Shown piece after piece: positions 23,421-28,544 of a stretch of 28,544 nt of DNA. The translations under genes and the position numbers were made by a program. Origin of the DNA: Candidatus Termititenax sp. (GTDB lineage Bacteria; Margulisbacteria; Riflemargulisbacteria; GWF2-35-9; DYQY01). Positions within the stretch are counted from its first letter, which is position 1. Each line of letters begins with the position of its first letter. Under the pieces are notes generated by a model that had not been told where the DNA came from, made no database searches, and worked only from the letters and a program-made list of their open reading frames with translations. Where the stretch lies: assembly GCA_020719045.1 (NCBI GenBank), contig DYQY01000017.1, forward strand, positions 1 through 28,544, in the 5' to 3' direction.

Positions 23421-24204
23421 TACAACTTTCTCCCATAAACCTAGTTCCACACTCAACACCGTTATATAAATCAATTAACACATTACTCTGGCGCCCACTA
23501 GCGATAATTACATCAATATGGTTCTCAAGTAGGTATTTAGCCGATTGAACCTTCGACTTCATTCCACCCCTACTTACAGCAGAAACAGATTCACTTATCT
23601 TTTCAATCATTTCATCTGACACTTGGGTTAGTTTTCTAATAAGCTGAGCATCTTTATGAACCCTTGGATCTAAATCATATAATCCATCGATGTCAGATAG
23701 AAATATCTGAAGGTCTGCTTGAAGTAGCACTGAAACCATTGATGAAAGGTTATCGTTATCAGAAAACTTAATTTCTTCTACAGCAACAGTATCGTTTTCA
23801 TTAACTATTGGGATAATGCCTCTATCAAGTAAGGTATTAAATGTGTTTTTTGCATATTCAGCACGTGTTGCATCAAGCAATGCATCTTTGGTTAATAAGA
23901 CTTGTGCTATCTTTAAACCTTCTCTTGCAAATAGGTTCTGATAATTTTCCATTAGGATTACTTGTCCTATAGCAGCAGCAGCTTGCTTTTCAGATATACT
24001 TTTAGGAACTACACCTAAACCTTCTGTACCATATGCAATTGCACCAGAAGAAACCACAACGATGTTCTTATTACATTTTTTAATGTAGCTAATCTGATTA
24101 ACAAGATCTCTTAGGTTATTTAAGTCGGGTTTTTTATCCTTTGTAGTAAGGATATTAGAGCCAATTTTGATTACTATTAGTTCTTTTTCTTTAAAATTAA
24201 TCAT
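23413..24204 (-). CDS. proB: Glutamate 5-kinase, short form without PUA domain
   Basis: An amino-acid kinase of 263 residues that phosphorylates glutamate for proline synthesis. VIKIGSNILT, VVVSSGAIAYG, PIVNENDTVAVEEIKFSDNDNLSSMV and FLSDIDGLYDLDPR are the substrate and ATP motifs, and GGMKSKVQSAKYL closes the site. It ends shortly after CGTRF, where longer enzymes (about 367 residues) continue into a C-terminal PUA domain, so that domain is absent. It begins at a TAATG junction with glmS and overlaps proA. Confidence 0.96.
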   Translation of the reverse strand: MINFKEKELIVIKIGSNILTTKDKKPDLNNLRDLVNQISYIKKCNKNIVVVSSGAIAYGTEGLGVVPKSISEKQAAAAIGQVILMENYQNLFAREGLKIAQVLLTKDALLDATRAEYAKNTFNTLLDRGIIPIVNENDTVAVEEIKFSDNDNLSSMVSVLLQADLQIFLSDIDGLYDLDPRVHKDAQLIRKLTQVSDEMIEKISESVSAVSRGGMKSKVQSAKYLLENHIDVIIASGRQSNVLIDLYNGVECGTRFMGESCNV

Positions 24205-26036
24205 TACTCCACCGTTACGCTCTTAGCAAGGTTTCTTGGTTGGTCAACATGACAACCACGTAGGATTGCAGTATAGTATGCCAATAATTGCAGAGGAATT
24301 ACTGATAGTATTGCAGATAATTCTTCCTCACAATCAGGTATATAAATAACATCGTCTACTAAATTCTTTATATTTGTATCGCCTTCAGTAGCTATAGCAA
24401 TAACTTTACCTTGTCTGGCTTTTACTTCAGAAATATTGCTAGCTATCTTCTCATAACTTCTGTTTTTAAGTGCTACTACTACTACTGGCATATTTTCATC
24501 AATTAACGCTATTGGACCGTGTTTCATCTCTGCAGCAGAGTAACCTTCAGCATGGATATAAGATATTTCTTTCATTTTCAATGCTCCTTCTTGAGCAACA
24601 TGAAAACTAATACCACGACCTAAATACAAGAAACTTGGTTTTGTGTAATATTTACAAGCAATTGTATATATATGGTCCTTCTTTAATAAAATTCTTCTGA
24701 TAAGTTCAGGTATTTCGTAAAGCTTTGTAAGTAGATTCTTAGCTTCTTCTTTATTGATTATCCACTTTATCCTTGCTAAGAAAATTGAGAACATATATAA
24801 AGCAGTTATCTGAGTAGTAAAAGCTTTAGTTGAAGCAACACCTATCTCAACACCAGCTTTAGTATAAATAACACCATCAGACTCTCTTGTAATAGTGCTT
24901 CCAGGTACATTACATATGCTAATAATTCTAGCTTTCTTCTGCTTGGCTTCTACAACTGCAGCAAGCGTGTCAGCTGTTTCACCAGATTGAGAAATAGCGA
25001 TAACCAGTGTCTTTGAATCAATAATTGGGTTTCTGTATCTAAACTCAGCAGCATATTCAACTTCTACTGGAACTTGAGCAAATTTCTCTAAGAAAAATTC
25101 ACCTACTAGACCAGCATGTAAGGAAGTTCCACAGGCAGTAATTACGATTCTATTAATATTAAGCAATTCGTTATTATTAATACCAATAAAGTCAAAATTA
25201 ACTTTTCCCTCATCAATAAAGCAACGGTTTGTTATTGTATTAATAATTGACTCTGGTTGTTCATGAATCTCTTTCATCATATAGAAATCATAGGTGCCTT
25301 TTTCAACATCATCTATATTGATTGTGCTTTTAACGATTTCTTTTTCAACAACAACACCTTTATAGTTTTTAACAACTACTGAATCAGTGCTTAACATTGC
25401 ATATTCATTATCATCTAAATAGATAATATTTCTTGTATGCTTCAGTATTGGGCTTACGTCAGATGCACAATAGTTCTCACCTTCGCCAACTCCGATAAGC
25501 AAAGGACTAGACTTCTTAGCTAAAAACATCCTAGATGGATCGTATTCAGAAATACAGCAAATAGCATAAGTGCCTTGTAGCCTTTTAACTGCATAGATAA
25601 AAGATTCTTCAATATTATTACTCTTTGCATAACAAGCAGCAATTAAATGAACAATTACTTCTGAGTCAGTTTGCGAAACAAACTTATACCCGTCTTTAAT
25701 CAAATCGTCCCTTAGTTCCTGATAGTTCTCAATAATTCCGTTATGAACAATAACTATCTTTTGGTCTTTATCATAGTGTGGATGTGCGTTAATCTCTGTT
25801 GGAGCACCATGTGTTGCCCATCTTGTATGACCAATACCAGTAGTTCCTTTTAAGTTCTTAGAACAAATCTTTTCTTCAAGGTCTGATACCTTTCCAACGT
25901 TTTTGAAAATAGCTAGTTTATCGTTCATAGTAGCTACACCAATACTGTCATAGCCTCTGTATTCAAGCTTCTTTAACCCGGTAATTATCTTTTCACTAGC
26001 TTCTTTATCCCCAATGTAACCAAAAATGCCACACAT
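24204..26036 (-). CDS. glmS: Glutamine-fructose-6-phosphate aminotransferase (isomerizing)
   Basis: The product has 610 residues (E. coli 609) and makes glucosamine-6-phosphate for peptidoglycan and lipid A. Cys2 in MCGIFGYIG is the glutaminase nucleophile, with GIGHTRWATHG, HNGIIENY and TDSEV in the N-terminal Ntn domain. Two SIS sugar-isomerase domains follow (ITACGTSLHAG...SQSGETADT, then FLYLGRGIS...MKHGPIALI). The tail LAKSVTVE is standard. GGAG lies 8 nt before the ATG. No glmS ribozyme is seen in the short leader. It is the first gene of the nine-gene run to lnt. Confidence 0.98.
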   Translation of the reverse strand: MCGIFGYIGDKEASEKIITGLKKLEYRGYDSIGVATMNDKLAIFKNVGKVSDLEEKICSKNLKGTTGIGHTRWATHGAPTEINAHPHYDKDQKIVIVHNGIIENYQELRDDLIKDGYKFVSQTDSEVIVHLIAACYAKSNNIEESFIYAVKRLQGTYAICCISEYDPSRMFLAKKSSPLLIGVGEGENYCASDVSPILKHTRNIIYLDDNEYAMLSTDSVVVKNYKGVVVEKEIVKSTINIDDVEKGTYDFYMMKEIHEQPESIINTITNRCFIDEGKVNFDFIGINNNELLNINRIVITACGTSLHAGLVGEFFLEKFAQVPVEVEYAAEFRYRNPIIDSKTLVIAISQSGETADTLAAVVEAKQKKARIISICNVPGSTITRESDGVIYTKAGVEIGVASTKAFTTQITALYMFSIFLARIKWIINKEEAKNLLTKLYEIPELIRRILLKKDHIYTIACKYYTKPSFLYLGRGISFHVAQEGALKMKEISYIHAEGYSAAEMKHGPIALIDENMPVVVVALKNRSYEKIASNISEVKARQGKVIAIATEGDTNIKNLVDDVIYIPDCEEELSAILSVIPLQLLAYYTAILRGCHVDQPRNLAKSVTVE

Positions 26037-26075
26037 ATGTATACTCCATCTTTTTTATATTAATAATATAGAACT

Positions 26076-26081
26076 ATTATA
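26076..26081 (-). promoter_or_regulatory. Candidate -10 box of the glmS operon
   Basis: TATAAT reads on the minus strand 40 nt before the glmS ATG. No convincing -35 is at 17 nt. A TTGAAA (26084-26089) could alternatively be a -35 for an A/T-rich -10 nearer the gene. A promoter here is expected, but which boxes are used is uncertain. Confidence 0.4.
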
Positions 26082-26116
26082 CATTTCAATCGGGCATATC
26101 GCCATAAGTATTTAGC

Positions 26117-26192
26117 GTTACTTTTCCATAATGAAAAGTAACCCAAAAATCTAGAGTGCTCCAATTCTCTTCGTGACTTTTGGGTAATTTTC
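26117..26192. repeat. Three-arm inverted-repeat element
   Basis: Arm A GTTACTTTTC (26117-26126) pairs perfectly with the start of arm B, GAAAAGTAAC (26133-26142), around a 6-nt loop. Arm B continues as CCCAAAAATC (to about 26151) and in full can pair with arm C, GACTTTTGGGTAATTTTC (26175-26192), with few mismatches. The two foldings are mutually exclusive. The rest of the roughly 300-bp gap (26037-26336) has no convincing gene. It holds the glmS promoter on the left and non-coding sequence after the methyltransferase on the right. Confidence 0.65.
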
Positions 26193-26336
26193 AATCCACC
26201 CGCCAAGCTGAAAATATTCTCTTTATCAACTATTCAACATCTGGGAGGGAAATTATCCAACATTTTTTAACAGTAATGGTCAAATGGAATGAAAATTACT
26301 ACAAAGTCATCTAGCTCAGTATCGCACTCGGGGAAA

Positions 26337-27428
26337 TTAAACTAGCTGAAATGAAGGTTCTTTTGATTTAGTTTTATTTAGCGATTGTATCAAGATACAG
26401 GTATTTTGCACTTTCGATTCTTTAATAGCTGGCTTAATAACTTTCATTAAATCTTGTTTAATTTGTTGCGCCAATACTTCTGCCATCTTAACTGGTACAG
26501 CGTTTCCAATCATTTTATATCCATCAGAAATATTATTGTAGTAAAACCTAAAGCTATCTGGAAAAGCTTGAATTCTAGCGCACTCTCTTACACTTAATCT
26601 GCGATATTTATTTTCTTCACCTGGCACAAACATTCTTACGTTTTGTTCAATAAATCTCATTTTTGGAGCTTGTGGGTGTATCGGGGCATGTCTTCCTCCA
26701 GCTTGAATTGTAAAAGAAACCTCATCCCAAGACCTAACTCTATTTCTTGACATATATATAGAAGAAAATCCTCCAGTCATATACTCATGATTAGGAATTA
26801 AACAATCATTGCCATTAGTTTTATTGTTCTTTTTTGCAGGAATAACAGAATCTTCTAAATCCCCTATTGTTTCCATAAGTGTTCTTTTATTTGTTAAAGT
26901 TGTTTCTTTAGGAAACTCAAATTTTATACCTAAATCTTTTCTATATCCAATAAAGAAAACACGTTTTCTGTCTTGTGGTATTCCAAAATCTGAAACATTC
27001 AATAATTTAAAAGAAAGGTTATATCCACTATCTTTAAATAAGTTTTTAATGACTGCTAAAGCATCTGCATGTCTTGGAATGAGCATCCCAGAAACATTCT
27101 CTGCAAGAAAAAATAATGGTTGTTTATCTCTAAGTATTCTAATAAAATCAAAAAATAATTGCCCCCTTGAATCATTAATTCCTCTTAAGGCACCAGCTTC
27201 ACTCCAGCTTTGACAAGGAGGTCCTCCAATAATTCCATCACAGTCAGGTATTTCGTTTGATGATATGTCTGTAATACTCCTTCTGTCTAAGGTTGTATTT
27301 AAGTGATTTTTCTCATATGTTTCCCAAATATCTTTATCATATTCATTTGCCCAAATTGTATTAAATCCAGCATTTGTAAAACCAAGGTCAAGACCACCAG
27401 CTCCTGAAAAAAATGAAACAATATTCAT
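26337..27428 (-). CDS. DNA cytosine-5 methyltransferase, M.HaeIII-like (predicted GGCC)
   Basis: The product has 363 residues. The m5C methyltransferase motifs are in order: motif I FFSGAGGLDLGF (6-17), IV GGPPCQSWSEAG with catalytic Cys72, VI FFLAENVSGM (Glu110), VIII QDRKRVFFIGY, a target-recognition region with SRNRVRSWDEVSFTIQAGGRHAPIHPQAP, IX RRLSVRECARIQAFPDSF and X YKMIGNAVPV. The whole chain, including the target region, closely follows M.HaeIII as I recall it, hence GGCC is predicted. About 30 extra residues trail the fold. The ATG overlaps the endonuclease stop as ATGA. It protects host DNA. Confidence 0.92.
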   Translation of the reverse strand: MNIVSFFSGAGGLDLGFTNAGFNTIWANEYDKDIWETYEKNHLNTTLDRRSITDISSNEIPDCDGIIGGPPCQSWSEAGALRGINDSRGQLFFDFIRILRDKQPLFFLAENVSGMLIPRHADALAVIKNLFKDSGYNLSFKLLNVSDFGIPQDRKRVFFIGYRKDLGIKFEFPKETTLTNKRTLMETIGDLEDSVIPAKKNNKTNGNDCLIPNHEYMTGGFSSIYMSRNRVRSWDEVSFTIQAGGRHAPIHPQAPKMRFIEQNVRMFVPGEENKYRRLSVRECARIQAFPDSFRFYYNNISDGYKMIGNAVPVKMAEVLAQQIKQDLMKVIKPAIKESKVQNTCILIQSLNKTKSKEPSFQLV

Positions 27429-28390
27429 CTTATACCTCTAATCTCATGTCTATTTATAAATAATGCATTTGGTGCGCTTAATAAATTAATATCAAATTTT
27501 AAAGAATTTTCTATTCTTGAACTAGCGTTATGAATTCTAAAAGAAAGCTTCCAACCTTTATCAAAAGAAACAATTAATGTAGTGTCAGTTCCTTCTTTAT
27601 AATTAATGCTATAAATAGTTTGTGGAAGCTCAATTTGTGGAGTGTTAAATTTTGGCTTAATATCTTTAAAAGGGAGATTAAGTGTTCCGCAAATATTGAA
27701 TGCATGAATTTCTAATGTCTTACTTTTTTTTATAACTTTGTAAAAATCTTTTTTTCCAACTAAATATTCTACTAAATTATTTGCAACTAATGATTTATTT
27801 GAATCGTATAATCGTTGAAGCTCATTTTTAAAAGCATCTAAAATAGGTTTATAAACTGATAAATAATAATTACCTAAAGATTTCCATGTTTCATCTTTGT
27901 GTTCATTAAGCCACTTAAATATTGGTGTTATTGTTTCGAAATATTCTTTAGAAGAATTGACGCCTAACCATTTTTTTCCAAAATCGATACTTGGCGATAG
28001 TCTGGAATGTTTAACTGCAGCATGATTATTTTTTGCAGATATCCCAATTTCCCACTTTTGGTTTATACGAATAATTATTATGTCTCTTACATCGCCATCC
28101 TGACCCTGTTGGTCTTGAAGAATGCCAAGCTGTAAAACATCCTGATTATTTATTCCATGTGACAATCTAGGCTCTATATCAATTAAATAGTTTACAGTGG
28201 AGCTGGCATAGAGGACATATAGTCCTTGAGTGTGACTGTCAAATGATGTGAAGCAATATTTTGAAGTTTCAAGTGCAGAACTATTAATTATCTGAACATT
28301 TGTTAGTAACGTTAATCTTTCCTTTAATTCCTTAAGGATTGCATATTCAAAAGCTTTACCATTCCTCATTTGTGTTGATATTTTATCCAT
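27425..28390 (-). CDS. Type II restriction endonuclease, HaeIII family
   Basis: The product has 321 residues (HaeIII about 318). It starts MDKISTQMRNGKAFEYAILKEL, with the N-G-[KR]-A-[FY]-E-Y start of the family. GQDGDVRDIIII (96-107) and WEIGISAKNNHAAVKHSRLS (113-132) form the likely metal-dependent nuclease core. It continues with DFGKKWLGVNSS and a C-terminal LIVSFDKGWKLSFRIHNASS block. The pairing with an M.HaeIII-like methyltransferase supports GGCC cleavage. GGAG lies 6 nt before the ATG. It is upstream of its methyltransferase in one transcript with a 4-bp overlap, and no separate controller gene is visible. Confidence 0.85.
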   Translation of the reverse strand: MDKISTQMRNGKAFEYAILKELKERLTLLTNVQIINSSALETSKYCFTSFDSHTQGLYVLYASSTVNYLIDIEPRLSHGINNQDVLQLGILQDQQGQDGDVRDIIIIRINQKWEIGISAKNNHAAVKHSRLSPSIDFGKKWLGVNSSKEYFETITPIFKWLNEHKDETWKSLGNYYLSVYKPILDAFKNELQRLYDSNKSLVANNLVEYLVGKKDFYKVIKKSKTLEIHAFNICGTLNLPFKDIKPKFNTPQIELPQTIYSINYKEGTDTTLIVSFDKGWKLSFRIHNASSRIENSLKFDINLLSAPNALFINRHEIRGIR

Positions 28391-28544
28391 TTTGTCTCCA
28401 AAAAAACTAAACTAATGTATATGCTATAGTTTAACAATTATTACTAATAACCACAAACTCAACTCTAATGTTATATTTTCTGGTCATACCAGTAGTGTCC
28501 GGTAGTTTTTCAGCCAAAGCCGAAAGATAACTGAGTACAAGGCA
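28391..28544. other. Upstream region of the restriction-modification operon
   Basis: No gene is seen in 28391-28544. On the minus strand TATAGC (28423-28428) with a TTATTA about 16 nt upstream could be the operon promoter. AAACTA (28409-28414) and TAGTTT (28427-28432) form an inverted repeat over it that might be an operator. Further right, CTGGT-CAT-ACCAG (28480-28492) is a small hairpin followed by TAGTGTCCGG (about 28494-28503), which looks like the end of a mobile element but cannot be confirmed before the window ends. Confidence 0.35.

Noticed and set aside
23421-23474. Longer N-terminus of ProA
   Set aside because: It would overlap proB by about 60 bp. The ATG at 23420 has GGGAG upstream and matches the family length.
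26037-26100. glmS ribozyme or riboswitch before glmS
   Set aside because: The leader is only about 30-60 nt and shows none of the conserved core.
26809-27213. Plus-strand open frame of 134 codons inside the methyltransferase
   Set aside because: The minus strand shows all the m5C methyltransferase motifs, so the antisense frame is a codon-bias shadow.

Overview
The window reads as chromosomal DNA of an AT-rich bacterium with an outer membrane. The evidence for an outer membrane is LptD, two beta-barrel porin-like proteins, a lipoprotein signal and Lnt. The taxon cannot be fixed from sequence alone. An LpxB-like glycosyltransferase of the kind seen in cyanobacteria, a HAD protein with a GFNNDW motif, and the mixed amino acid/purine/envelope operons would fit a lineage near Cyanobacteria such as Candidatus Margulisbacteria, but this is inference. 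Almost every gene is on the minus strand; exceptions are trmB and the two genes at the left edge.

Layout, left to right. 1-600: the C-terminal nuclease end of a type III restriction enzyme, cut off upstream, followed by a 50-residue hypothetical protein. 629-3668 (minus): a tRNA(CAU), a family 2 glycosyltransferase, hisS and an outer-membrane protein, probably one transcript. 3734-8203: an accessory-looking stretch with an exported DUF3108-like protein bracketed by heptamer repeats, an AAA/DUF4143 ATPase with its own promoter and palindrome, a porin with a strong terminator, a BCCP-like protein without the biotin lysine, and map. 8209-10647: trmB (plus) converging on a phosphohexomutase. 10872-14094 (minus): hisIE, a PHP phosphoesterase, an LpxB-like glycosyltransferase and a HAD phosphatase, all overlapping. 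14371-26036 (minus): a nine-gene run glmS-proB-proA-purS-purQ-TPR-lptD-lipoprotein-lnt with gaps of at most 15 nt and several TAATG junctions. It joins amino-sugar, proline and purine synthesis to outer-membrane assembly and lipoprotein maturation. 26337-28390 (minus): a HaeIII-type restriction endonuclease and its cytosine-5 methyltransferase, flanked by inverted repeats and non-coding sequence.

The most unusual signal is a dispersed heptamer family, consensus RGTGAAN, forming five tracts between 3.7 and 16.6 kb. Two tracts lie inside genes and encode the signal peptides of two unrelated exported proteins. One encodes the linker of the BCCP-like protein, one makes up the map/trmB divergent spacer, and one sits at the promoter of the tRNA. 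Read on the TTTCACT strand the repeat has no stop codon in any frame and encodes a hydrophobic, signal-peptide-like stretch. The second notable point is the BCCP-like protein, in which the biotinylated lysine is replaced by asparagine and no accC lies next to it.

No rRNA, CRISPR array, intact transposase or origin was seen. All functional calls come from motif recognition by eye, and no database search was run.
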